Assembly: GCA_945872805.1 (NCBI GenBank)
Contig: CAMCBE010000023.1
Span: 1 to 11,936 of the forward strand
Direction of reading: 5' to 3'
Length of the DNA stretch: 11,936 nucleotides
Source of the DNA: Chitinophaga pinensis
GTDB lineage: Bacteria; Bacteroidota; Bacteroidia; Chitinophagales; Chitinophagaceae
Part shown: positions 1 to 7,007 of the stretch, one piece after another
Position numbering within the stretch: position 1 is the first letter of the stretch
Layout: each line of letters opens with the position of its first letter
The notes under the pieces: model-generated
Database searches by the model: none
Told to the model about the DNA's origin: nothing
The model's input: the letters and a program-made list of their open reading frames with translations, nothing else
Program-made: the position numbers and the translations under genes

Positions 1-834
1 TTCTACAAGTTTCTGTCCACGGCTAGAAGCAATGTCATTAAGCTTTTTAATGCTAGCTATTTTTCCAGGTGTAATTTGATCCGGACTCAAAGAAGGGTTT
101 CTACTTGCACGTGATTCAGGAGGAATACCATTTAAGTATTTATCCGTTAGCAGGCCTTGCGCAAGAGGCGAGAATGCAATGCATCCAACCATATTTTCTC
201 CTAATACATCCAATAAACCCTCCTCAGGTGCTCTGACCAACATTGAATATTTAGGTTGATGAATTAGGCATGGTGTACCTAACTTTCTTAAGATATCAAA
301 TGCTTCTTGAGCTTGCTTTGGTGGATAGTTTGACAACCCCACATACAATGCCTTCCCCTGCCGAACAATTAAATCTAATGCGGTCATGGTTTCTTCAAGT
401 GGCGTATTTGGATCAGGACGATGATGATAGAATATATCAACATAGTCAAGCTGCATACGTTTCAGACTTTGATCGAGACTTGAAACCAAATACTTTTTAC
501 TACCCCAATCTCCATATGGACCATCCCACATGGTATAACCAGCCTTAGTTGAAATAATCATCTCATCACGATAAGCCCCAAATCCTTTTTGCAAAATATC
601 TCCAAAATTCGACTCTGCACTACCTGGAGGAGGACCATAGTTATTGGCTAAGTCGAAATGTGTAATACCTAAATCAAAGGCTGCATAAAGTATATTTTCA
701 TAGGTAGAACGAAGATCTACATGTCCAAAATTTTGCCAAAGCCCAAGTGAAATGGCCGGCAATACCAAACCACTATTTCCACACCTGCGGTAAGGCATCT
801 TGGTATATCGAGCTGAATTTGCTTTGTATTCCAT
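1..834 (-). CDS. Aldo/keto reductase, YghZ/GpR-like (C-terminus beyond window)
   Basis: An NAD(P)H-dependent aldo/keto reductase with a TIM-barrel fold, closest in pattern to YghZ-type L-glyceraldehyde 3-phosphate reductases. I read 278 codons from an ATG at 834 with no stop before the window edge. Family members have about 330-345 residues, so the last 50-70 are missing. The catalytic tetrad is visible: Asp61 and Tyr66 in HFDLANNYGPPPGSAE, Lys97 in ISTKAGY, and His138 in DIFYHHRPD. The motif GSAESNFG after the Tyr and the segment TMWDGPYGDWGSKKYL are typical of the YghZ subgroup. The start is preceded only by A/T-rich sequence, as usual in Bacteroidota. The gene lies upstream of, and on the same strand as, nothing closely spaced: about 370 bases separate it from the dehydrogenase. 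The family is certain; the physiological substrate (a small aldehyde or sugar) is not known from sequence. Confidence 0.93.
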   Translation of the reverse strand, partial: MEYKANSARYTKMPYRRCGNSGLVLPAISLGLWQNFGHVDLRSTYENILYAAFDLGITHFDLANNYGPPPGSAESNFGDILQKGFGAYRDEMIISTKAGYTMWDGPYGDWGSKKYLVSSLDQSLKRMQLDYVDIFYHHRPDPNTPLEETMTALDLIVRQGKALYVGLSNYPPKQAQEAFDILRKLGTPCLIHQPKYSMLVRAPEEGLLDVLGENMVGCIAFSPLAQGLLTDKYLNGIPPESRASRNPSLSPDQITPGKIASIKKLNDIASSRGQKLVE

Positions 835-1206
835 ATCTATTTATATTAAAAGTTAAAGTGGAAAGGTATTTCAAGATTTTTAATTCCAGGATTCGTCTAA
901 AACAATTCTCCTAAATTAACTGCAAAACCTCTCGAACAAGTAAATCTTTTTGCACATTCACAGCCTGAATTTTATTCGAATCATGGATAGGAAAATTAGC
1001 TTTGTTAGAATGATCAATCTGTTGAGCATTGATCGACAAACTACTTAGAGCGAAAATCCAAAACAGAACATGAAGTATTATTTACAATTACTGCGTATTA
1101 ATGAGTTATTACCTGTTGCAGGTATCCAAGATCGTAATGTATAATCAGTGCAAATAATTGATTTCTGTCAAGTTTAACACAGATTCTAAAACAGTATACT
1201 AAAAAA
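835..1206. other. Gene-poor spacer with one small hairpin
   Basis: About 370 AT-rich bases between two minus-strand genes. No normal gene is visible. It contains the possible exported-peptide remnant described separately and a small inverted repeat at 1110-1124 (TACCTG, loop TTG, CAGGTA). A T-run follows the dehydrogenase stop on the minus strand, but no stem precedes it, so I do not call a terminator. Near 853-860, on the minus strand, TAACTTTT resembles a -7 box for the aldo/keto reductase, but I find no -33 element at the right distance. Confidence 0.4.
911..1069 (-). pseudogene. Possible remnant of an exported protein (no start codon)
   Basis: This minus-strand frame of 52 codons ends in TAG at 911-913. 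It begins with a hydrophobic run that reads like a Bacteroidota signal peptide (VLFWIFALSSLSINAQQ, cleavage expected after NAQ) followed by a short polar stretch ending in REVLQLI. No ATG, GTG or TTG precedes it in frame; the frame opens after a TAA about 9 bases further upstream. It is too short to be a complete exported enzyme. It may be the start of a decayed gene, a lipoprotein-like small peptide using a rare start codon, or chance. I do not recognise a family. Confidence 0.2.
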
Positions 1207-2286
1207 TCAAAGCTTTACCACTTGGCCACTCCTTACGCTTTCATCGCAAGCAAATGCAATGCGTAAACTATTCACCGCATCTTCAACATGGTCAGTAAGG
1301 TCTATGTCTTCATGTATTGCTTTCATGAAATAAGCCTGTTCACGATTACATAGTTCCTGATGATCCGGTTCATCGGTAAGATCAATCCATTCATCAGGCT
1401 TCGTAAATGCATTCTTATCATTCATATCAGCATGATGCAATCGCAAGGTTTCTGTTTTTGTATGGGCTTCAATGGATGATGACTTACCAGCTCCACCAGC
1501 GTCTTTAGCCACAATGGATACGCAGCCTTTTGGACCAATCACGTCTTTAACAAAAAAAGCAGTTTCGCTAATCATTGGTCCCCACCCTGCTTCATACCAA
1601 CCTACTGAACCATCTTCAAAACGAATTTGAAGTTGCCCATAATTATAATTTCCAGCTGGAATTTCTTCGGTAAGGCGTGCACCTATCGCACTTACCTGAA
1701 TGGGCTTTGATCTTACCATTTGGCACATCACATCAATATAATGTACGCCACAGTCAACTATTGGACTAAGGCTTTTCATTAGGTTACGATGTACATCCCA
1801 CATATACCCTTGACTCTGTTGATTTAGGTTCATCCGCATAACCAATGGTTTCCCTAGTTGATGAGATAGTTCAATGAATTTTATCCAAGAAGGATGATGC
1901 CTTAGGATGTATCCTATAACTAATTTTTTACCCGCTTTTTTGGCAGCAGCAGCAACCCGTTCAGCACCTGCAACAGAATCTGCAATCGGCTTTTCCATGA
2001 ATACATGACATCCTTTTTCAAATGACATGATGGCAAATTGCTCATGCGTATCAGGATAAGTAGAGATGCACACAGCATCTGGTGATGTCTTTTCAAGCGC
2101 TTCCCCAAAATCACTAAAAAGAGGATATCCCCCACCTAATTTTTCGTTCAGCACTTCCTTACTTTTTCCAGTAGAAACAATCCCACATATCTCAGAATTA
2201 TCCATTTTACTATAGGCAATCGCATGAGAAGCGCCCATATTTCCACATCCTAAAACCAGAATACGCAGTTTTTTAGTTGAAGTCAT
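1207..2286 (-). CDS. Gfo/Idh/MocA family NAD(P)-dependent oxidoreductase
   Basis: A cytoplasmic sugar or sugar-derivative dehydrogenase of 359 residues, a normal length for the family. The N-terminal Rossmann domain starts with the dinucleotide-binding motif GCGNMG (13-18). The family signature EKPIA (98-102) carries the Lys99 expected to bind the substrate. The C-terminal alpha/beta domain starts near residue 125. DCGVHYIDVM (178-187) corresponds to the conserved Asp-x-Gly-x-His-x-x-Asp segment, with His182 the likely catalytic acid/base. The start ATG is the only good one before the Rossmann strand KLRILVLG. A promoter-like pair lies 32-62 bases upstream. Neighbours on the same strand are an aldo/keto reductase and a lactonase, which together suggest oxidation and reduction of sugars, but the spacing is wide and each gene may have its own promoter. 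The substrate cannot be told: the family covers inositol, glucose-fructose, biliverdin and others. Confidence 0.93.
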   Translation of the reverse strand: MTSTKKLRILVLGCGNMGASHAIAYSKMDNSEICGIVSTGKSKEVLNEKLGGGYPLFSDFGEALEKTSPDAVCISTYPDTHEQFAIMSFEKGCHVFMEKPIADSVAGAERVAAAAKKAGKKLVIGYILRHHPSWIKFIELSHQLGKPLVMRMNLNQQSQGYMWDVHRNLMKSLSPIVDCGVHYIDVMCQMVRSKPIQVSAIGARLTEEIPAGNYNYGQLQIRFEDGSVGWYEAGWGPMISETAFFVKDVIGPKGCVSIVAKDAGGAGKSSSIEAHTKTETLRLHHADMNDKNAFTKPDEWIDLTDEPDHQELCNREQAYFMKAIHEDIDLTDHVEDAVNSLRIAFACDESVRSGQVVKL

Positions 2287-2317
2287 TATATCAATTTTTG
2301 AAAATTATTTATTGTGA

Positions 2318-2348
2318 CTAAAGTAAACATTAAATAAATATATACAAG
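2318..2348 (-). promoter_or_regulatory. Candidate Bacteroidota-type promoter for the Gfo/Idh/MocA gene
   Basis: On the minus strand, CTTG (2345-2348) is followed after exactly 19 bases by TACTTTAG (2318-2325). This compares with the Bacteroidota consensus TTTG-N19-TAnnTTTG, with one mismatch in each box. Transcription would begin about 7 bases downstream, giving a leader of roughly 25 bases before the ATG at 2286. The region is AT-rich, so chance matches are likely. Confidence 0.35.
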
Positions 2349-2415
2349 TTGATCGTTAATCTTTTTAAATATTTGCCTTATAAAATTTTAGTTGAATCAA
2401 AATGAAAATAAACTA

Positions 2416-2429
2416 TAATGCGCGCATTA
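2416..2429. promoter_or_regulatory. Perfect 14-base palindrome, possible operator
   Basis: TAATGCGCGCATTA reads the same on both strands. It lies about 70 bases upstream of the candidate promoter of the dehydrogenase gene, in otherwise AT-rich sequence, where a GCGCGC core stands out. A dimeric regulator site is possible. No second copy occurs in the window, and no regulator gene is next to it. A weaker inverted repeat (AAGGTC, 9-base loop, GACCTT; 2451-2471) lies beside it without a T-run. Confidence 0.3.
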
Positions 2430-2545
2430 GAAAGTATAAATGTTAATACCAAGGTCTAACAATATGACCTTACATGATTGGATGTAGCAAAACAAGCTTA
2501 ACTCGAAAAAACTAATCAAATTTGCTCGAAGTATAGCGAAAAATT

Positions 2546-3640
2546 TCAATGTTGAAAAACTACACAAACCGGCATAGAAACGTTTATATCCTGCTTTGTA
2601 TCCATGAGTAATCCACTGTTGTCATCAAAAGAAAAAACCTGCACTCTACTCTCAGTCTGACTTGCAACGAATACAAATTTACCACTTGGGTCGAAGCAGA
2701 AGTTTCTTGGCATGTCAGCAACAGGCTGATGACTTCTAGCCACTAACTTACCATCAGGTAGAATCTTAAACACAGCAAGATCATTAGAGGTAATGCGATT
2801 TGAGACCAACAGCCATTTCCCATTGGGAGAAATATGAATATCAGCACTTGCTTTGTCTTCCTTCGCCTTAGAGGTATCTGTTAAGATAGTTTGTATTTTC
2901 TTTAATTGATTTCCTGCAACACTAAATACATCAACTAATCCTTTTAATTCTGAAACCAAATACATTCGTGTTCCCGATTTATCAAACACTAGGTGTCTTG
3001 GTCCATTACCAGCATTGATTTTTATTTTCTTATATGTCACACTCACTGTACCATCTTTGCTGACTTTATGCTGATAAATATAATCTGTACCTAAATCTGA
3101 AACATAAAGAAATTTCTCGTCTGGCGATAAAACAACATTATGAGCATGTGGCTCCATTTGCCTTGATGTATTGATGCTTTTACCCGAATAGACAATATGC
3201 TGACTAATCGGCAATAATTCTCCCCCTTTTGTTTTGAACACACTTAAACTTCCACCGGTATAATTAGCGGTATAGACTGTTTGACTAGCTTTTCTATATG
3301 TCACAAAGCAAGGAGCAGCTCCAACTGTAGGGGTAGAATTCATTGATGAAAACACCCCTTTAGAGTTCTTATGATAAGATGTAATCTTTGCCTCACCTCC
3401 ATTATCTTCAGAAACAGCATACATGTATTCTCCGGTTGGAGATACAGTCAAATACGATGCATTCTTATTTTTTAGCTGATACATTGGACTTGAAGCGCCA
3501 GTAATACCATTCACGTCGTATACTTCAATGCCTGGATTTCCGTTTGCCGTATAAGAACCCACTATAAGTTGATAATGAGTAGTATCATGTGTCATAGTGG
3601 AAAAAAGTGCATGAATAGAAATCAAGATGAATGAAATCAT
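2546..3640 (-). CDS. Exported lactonase-family beta-propeller protein
   Basis: A 364-residue protein of the seven-bladed beta-propeller lactonase family (Pfam Lactonase, which includes E. coli 6-phosphogluconolactonase Pgl/YbhE). An N-terminal hydrophobic stretch (about residues 1-15, ISFILISIHALF) suggests export to the periplasm, in which case the substrate is an unphosphorylated lactone or other ligand and not 6-phosphogluconolactone. Blade repeats recur through the chain: LTVSPTGEYMYAVS, VVLSPDEKFLYVSD, GNGPRHLVFDKSGTRMYLVS, IHISPNGKWLLVSN and MPRNFCFDPSGKFVFVAS. The segment MEPHAHNV near 160 is the conserved PHAH motif of the family. The ATG at 3640 is the first start in frame, but the n-region then lacks a positive charge. 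The eight in-frame codons just upstream encode LSAPKLFF, which would supply a Lys, but carry no normal start. A non-standard start is possible. Nothing shows the true substrate. Confidence 0.88.
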   Translation of the reverse strand: MISFILISIHALFSTMTHDTTHYQLIVGSYTANGNPGIEVYDVNGITGASSPMYQLKNKNASYLTVSPTGEYMYAVSEDNGGEAKITSYHKNSKGVFSSMNSTPTVGAAPCFVTYRKASQTVYTANYTGGSLSVFKTKGGELLPISQHIVYSGKSINTSRQMEPHAHNVVLSPDEKFLYVSDLGTDYIYQHKVSKDGTVSVTYKKIKINAGNGPRHLVFDKSGTRMYLVSELKGLVDVFSVAGNQLKKIQTILTDTSKAKEDKASADIHISPNGKWLLVSNRITSNDLAVFKILPDGKLVARSHQPVADMPRNFCFDPSGKFVFVASQTESRVQVFSFDDNSGLLMDTKQDINVSMPVCVVFQH

Positions 3641-3838
3641 AAAAAATAATTTAGGAGCACTAAGTTAATCTTAATTCTTATTGAATTATCAAGAACCGAT
3701 GAAGCAATGAGTATAAGAATAAGTTCCTAAAAAGCGTTGAATAAATTCGAGCTTAATCAGATATTTTTGATTTTCTATCCAATTGTAATTTATTAAATAT
3801 GTACGAAGATTATCCTAAAAAGTACCATATAAAAAAGA

Positions 3839-3883
3839 GAGACGTTCAGCGTTTAGCGCAAAGCGGTCAGCGTAAAGCGTCTA
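3839..3883 (-). repeat. Heptanucleotide repeat, GCTKRRC type, abutting the crtY stop
   Basis: Read on the minus strand, the crtY stop TAG runs straight into a degenerate 7-base repeat: GCTTTAC, GCTGACC, GCTTTGC, GCTAAAC, GCTGAAC, then a T-rich end. The junction TAGACGCT is the same as at the end of the epimerase gene at 8004-8011 on the other strand. The array is in coding-strand orientation, i.e. in the 3' untranslated part of the crtY message. See the findings for the other copies. Confidence 0.8.
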
Positions 3884-5041
3884 TCGTTTAAACAACTCCT
3901 TCCACCCTGCTTTCATAAAAGGGAACTGAGGCAATGTGTTTAGCAAATAAAACTCCTGAAAAATAGTTGACTCATTATCGAGAAAAGCAAATAAGCGTTT
4001 GATCTTATTATTCTTAAATAGTAAATAAAAAATACGTGAGCCCTTCACTTTTTTATGAAACAAAACATGCAATAACACTCGATCATACCAATTAAAGCGC
4101 TTACCAAAAACGCTTGATGTAATAAAAGGATTATCGCTATTCGCCAACTGATTCACAAGAGCTTCAACATGTTTTTGTATAAAATTGAATGTATAACCAC
4201 TGGAAGGTTTTGTTTTACCACCTGCTGTCCCCAAATAAATTATTCTACCCTCTTGTTTAGGATAGGCATAATCTGTCATCGGTATAATTCCAAACTCCCT
4301 TTCCAATACAACATAATTGGAAATGTTAAGTTGCTCCTCTATATATTCCTTCAAAGCCGATTCATATAACTCATCATTCAAAAGACTATTTGTAAACAAC
4401 GTGTACTCTACAAGCGCTTGTGTTGATGAAAATGGCATGACGTAAACAAACGTTGTTCCCTCTGCTTGACCTACTCTAAAATCCATCAACGTAGCTTCCT
4501 GGTCATTGAATGAAGGAGTAGCTGTTTCAATTATCCAGCCCTTGAAATGCTGTAGCATATAGAATTGATCAGGCTTAAGTACAGGCTTTTGAAACTCAAT
4601 GCTATTAAAAGCATAGTCACCCAGATAAGATCCTTTCTCAGTAGCAACTTCTACCTCATTTTCTCTTTGTTGGAGGCGAATAACCTTATCGTAAATAATA
4701 TCAATTTGACTAGAACCACTGATTCGCTCAAAACAATAATTGTAAAAATCAATCCCCCTAATCATCTTGTAATGATATGGCTTTAATTCCTTCAATGAAG
4801 AATAATCAACAGCATGGAACCAGGCCTTTCCCCATCTTCGATAAACTATTTCTTCAAACAACCCATTTTTCTTTTCCCAAAAACACCATGTTCGATCATT
4901 GGTATTTTTAGGATGTTGTTCGATCAATAAAATTCGCTTTTTCTTCAACGCATCTTTACGCAAAATCTGCATAATGAAGCTCAACCCTGCGCAACCACCG
5001 CCAGTAACAATATAATCGTATCGTGGAAGTGAATTAATAAT
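3881..5041 (-). CDS. crtY: Lycopene beta-cyclase CrtY (start codon unusual)
   Basis: A flavin-dependent lycopene cyclase that closes the end rings of lycopene to give gamma- and beta-carotene at the membrane. The FAD dinucleotide-binding motif YDYIVTGGGCAGLS sits at the N-terminus, followed by an acidic strand end (LLIEQHPK), the DRTWCFWE segment, MDFRV, VEYTLFT and GTAGGKTKPSSGYTFNF, all familiar in Bacteroidota CrtY. The first standard start codon in frame is a TTG at 4984, but it lies inside the FAD motif and would delete GGGCAG, so it cannot be the true start. The frame is open up to a TAG at 5084-5086 without ATG, GTG or TTG; ATT codons at 5039-5041 and 5036-5038 are the best candidates and give about 386 residues, a normal length. 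crtZ lies upstream on the same strand, 114 bases away. The product call is firm; whether the gene is intact is open. Confidence 0.85.
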   Translation of the reverse strand: MINSLPRYDYIVTGGGCAGLSFIMQILRKDALKKKRILLIEQHPKNTNDRTWCFWEKKNGLFEEIVYRRWGKAWFHAVDYSSLKELKPYHYKMIRGIDFYNYCFERISGSSQIDIIYDKVIRLQQRENEVEVATEKGSYLGDYAFNSIEFQKPVLKPDQFYMLQHFKGWIIETATPSFNDQEATLMDFRVGQAEGTTFVYVMPFSSTQALVEYTLFTNSLLNDELYESALKEYIEEQLNISNYVVLEREFGIIPMTDYAYPKQEGRIIYLGTAGGKTKPSSGYTFNFIQKHVEALVNQLANSDNPFITSSVFGKRFNWYDRVLLHVLFHKKVKGSRIFYLLFKNNKIKRLFAFLDNESTIFQEFYLLNTLPQFPFMKAGWKELFKR

Positions 5042-5102
5042 AAAAAATGAAAAGTGAAATGTAAGTAGTGAAAATGCTAACTGCTATAATAAAGTCTTTC
5101 AT
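5034..5102 (-). CDS. Possible 22-residue leader peptide ahead of crtY
   Basis: A minus-strand ATG at 5100-5102 opens a short frame (MKDFIIAVSIF..., hydrophobic after the Lys) that stops with TAA at 5034-5036, overlapping the ATT codons where crtY must begin. It is in a different frame from crtY, one base apart. It could couple translation to a non-standard crtY start by termination and re-initiation, or a slip on the run of six T at 5042-5047 could fuse the two frames. It may also be a chance frame in low-complexity sequence. Confidence 0.2.
   Translation of the reverse strand: MKDFIIAVSIFTTYISLFIFYY
5042..5077 (-). repeat. TTTCAC-like heptanucleotide repeat upstream of crtY
   Basis: On the minus strand the sequence between the crtZ and crtY genes resolves into 7-base units: TTTTCAC, TACTTAC, ATTTCAC, TTTTCAT, TTTTTAT. 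The period matches the other repeat types in this window although the sequence differs. The array runs up to the place where the crtY start codon should be. Confidence 0.5.
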
Positions 5103-5154
5103 CAAAATCCAATTTAAAAAAAGGCCCTAAAATTATTGAACTACTACGTTGAAT

Positions 5155-5667
5155 TTATTGATCACCCATCTCTGGCGCATATGCCACTTTCTTCGAGGCC
5201 ATCAGTTGCTTATCCCGACGAACTTTCTCCCAATATTTTTTGTGTACATACAACATTCCAAAACTCTCTCCTTCGTGCTTTTCCAAATGTTTATGATGCA
5301 TTTTATGTGCCCATCGAATCGCCCTTACATAGGTGTTCTTACTGCGAGAGAACCACTTAAATCGCTGATGAATGATAACATCATGGATTAAGAAATAAGC
5401 GAACCCATAGGCCATGATACCAAAGCCAATACCGTGAAGCCACCATATATTATCCGAAAATCCAAACATAATACACAAGAAACTAGGCATAGCAAAAATG
5501 AAAAAAAATGCGTCATTTTTTTCAAAAAATCCGGGCTCAACCTGATGATGGTCCTTATGCAAAATCCAAAGAAATCCATGCATAACCCAGCGGTGTGCAC
5601 ACCAGGTAATCGCTTCCATAGTTAGAAAAACAAACAGAATTACTAAAATGTATAATACAGGAATCAT
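5155..5667 (-). CDS. crtZ: Beta-carotene hydroxylase CrtZ (fatty acid hydroxylase superfamily)
   Basis: A membrane di-iron hydroxylase that adds hydroxyl groups to the beta-carotene rings, giving zeaxanthin. All eight-plus histidine ligands are present: HX4H (HRWVMH), HX2HH (HKDHH), HX4H (HDVIIH) and HX2HH (HKMHH). The flanking sequence HKHLEKHEGESFGML is characteristic of CrtZ. Hydrophobic segments precede the first His box, lie between the second and third, and run into the third. From the ATG at 5667 the protein has 170 residues, near the usual 150-170. The frame stays open to an ATG at 5850, which would add 61 residues (MISNRKLFLK...) with no counterpart in the family, so I prefer 5667. 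crtY follows on the same strand, so the two form a lycopene-to-zeaxanthin pair. The gene for earlier steps (crtB, crtI) is not in the window. Confidence 0.9.
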   Translation of the reverse strand: MIPVLYILVILFVFLTMEAITWCAHRWVMHGFLWILHKDHHQVEPGFFEKNDAFFFIFAMPSFLCIMFGFSDNIWWLHGIGFGIMAYGFAYFLIHDVIIHQRFKWFSRSKNTYVRAIRWAHKMHHKHLEKHEGESFGMLYVHKKYWEKVRRDKQLMASKKVAYAPEMGDQ

Positions 5668-5890
5668 TGGGTGTAAAGTTAAAACATTTATAAACAATTC
5701 CTTAAGCCTAAAGTTCACCAAAAAATGAGGGAATTGATAAAAATTAGATGTCCATATGATGGAAGTCACCTTTTTATCTTTTTGACGGGGGGTATTTGGA
5801 AGAAGCGAACTGTCCACTCTCTTTAAGAAAAGTTTTCTATTTGAAATCATCCATGATCACCAAATTCCGGTTTTTGTGGCGCATAAATAA

Positions 5891-5971
5891 CCTTGAGGCA
5901 AGAGGAAATAGGCAAGAGGCAAAAGTGGGTTTTTTTATAAACCACTAACTATTGCCTCCTTGACTATTCCC
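5891..5971. repeat. Inverted heptanucleotide repeat (TTGCCT type) in a divergent promoter region
   Basis: The left part (GAGGCAAGAGG, ATAGGCAAGAGGC) is the reverse complement of the TTGCCT repeat type. The right part (ATTGCCTCCTTGACTATT) is in the direct orientation. Together they form a long imperfect hairpin centred on AGTGGGTTT / TAAACCACT near 5925-5946. It lies between the divergent crtZ and deoxyhypusine synthase-like genes and overlaps the -33 region of the latter. It could limit read-through in either direction, but there is no clean T-run after the stem. Confidence 0.6.
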
Positions 5972-5988
5972 TGTTTATTGTACTTTTG
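5959..5988 (+). promoter_or_regulatory. Bacteroidota-type promoter for the deoxyhypusine synthase-like gene
   Basis: CTTG (5959-5962) and TACTTTTG (5981-5988) are separated by 18 bases; the -7 box matches TAnnTTTG fully. Transcription would start near 5995, leaving a leader of about 12 bases to the ATG at 6007. The upstream TTG at 5986 lies inside the -7 box, which rules it out as a start codon. Confidence 0.6.
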
Positions 5989-6006
5989 CGGCATAAAATC
6001 GATTTT

Positions 6007-6981
6007 ATGCAAAAAGGTCCAGTTTCTCAATTCATTCAACACCATTACCGCCACTTCAATTCAGCTGCATTAGTAGATGCCGCCAAAGGATATGAACTCC
6101 ACCTCACTGAAGGTGGAAAAATGATGGTCACCCTAGCAGGTGCCATGAGTACTGCTGAGTTAGGCATTTCACTTGCTGAAATGATCCGTCAGGGCAAAAT
6201 TGATATCATTTCTTGTACGGGTGCAAACTTGGAAGAAGACATCATGAACCTTGTTGCCCATAGCCACTATAAAAGAGTGCCTAATTACCGCGACCTTACA
6301 CCACAACAAGAATGGGAATTACTTGAAAAAGGACTTAATCGAGTTACCGATACCTGTATCCCAGAAGAAGAAGCCTTCCGTAGAATTCAAAAACATATTG
6401 TAAAACTTTGGAAAGATGCTGATGCAAAAAACGAACGCTATTTCCCACATGAATTCATGTACACATTATTGAATAGCGGTGTAATGAAAGCTGACTATGA
6501 AATAGACACGAAAGATAGCTGGATGATTGCTGCAGCAGAACGCAACCTTCCTATCATCGTAGGTGGATGGGAAGACAGCACAATGGGAAATATTTTCGCA
6601 TCGTACATCATCAAAAATGAAATGAAAGCAACCACTATGAAAAGTGGTATTGAATACATGGTTTGGTTGGCTGATTGGTACCGTAAAAACAGTGGAGGCA
6701 AAGGAGTTGGTTTCTTTCAAATCGGTGGAGGAATTGCAGGCGACTTCCCTATTTGTGTTGTACCGATGATGTATCAAGATTTGGAATGGCATGATGTTCC
6801 GTTCTGGAGTTATTTTTGTCAGGTAAGTGATTCAACTACATCATATGGCTCATACTCTGGTGCAGTACCAAATGAAAAAATCACCTGGGGTAAACTTGAT
6901 ATCAATACACCAAAATTCATTGTAGAAAGTGATGCTACCATTGTAGCGCCATTGATATTTGCATATGTTCTTGGCTGGTAA
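6007..6981 (+). CDS. Deoxyhypusine synthase-like protein
   Basis: A bacterial member of the deoxyhypusine synthase family (324 residues), an NAD-dependent enzyme class that moves the aminobutyl group of spermidine to an acceptor amine. The family's NAD-site segment is seen as SCTGANLEED (69-78), matching TTAGGVEED-type sequence of the eukaryotic enzyme. The catalytic Lys is Lys296 in ITWGKLD, equivalent to human Lys329 in SWGK, which forms the enzyme-substrate imine. The true enzymes have KHH after the GGG turn; here GGGIAGDFPIC (240-250) replaces it. Bacteria generally lack the hypusine-bearing eIF5A, so the acceptor is probably a free amine or an unknown target; this is inference. I chose the ATG at 6007 over the TTG at 5986 because the -7 promoter box covers the latter and because family members begin near KGPVSQFI. 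The epimerase-family gene follows 26 bases downstream and probably shares the transcript. Confidence 0.9.
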   Translation: MQKGPVSQFIQHHYRHFNSAALVDAAKGYELHLTEGGKMMVTLAGAMSTAELGISLAEMIRQGKIDIISCTGANLEEDIMNLVAHSHYKRVPNYRDLTPQQEWELLEKGLNRVTDTCIPEEEAFRRIQKHIVKLWKDADAKNERYFPHEFMYTLLNSGVMKADYEIDTKDSWMIAAAERNLPIIVGGWEDSTMGNIFASYIIKNEMKATTMKSGIEYMVWLADWYRKNSGGKGVGFFQIGGGIAGDFPICVVPMMYQDLEWHDVPFWSYFCQVSDSTTSYGSYSGAVPNEKITWGKLDINTPKFIVESDATIVAPLIFAYVLGW

Positions 6982-7007
6982 ATCAATTATCCAATAAACA
7001 GATCATC

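Noticed and set aside
2451..2471. Inverted repeat AAGGTC/GACCTT as a terminator
   Set aside because: The stem is only 6 base pairs, not GC-rich, and is not followed by a T-run on either strand.
5668..5850. N-terminal extension of CrtZ (61 residues)
   Set aside because: The extension has no counterpart in the family, and an ATG at 5667 gives a protein of normal length that starts just before the first membrane segment.
5986..6006. TTG start for the deoxyhypusine synthase-like gene
   Set aside because: The TTG lies inside the -7 promoter box TACTTTTG, upstream of the expected transcription start.
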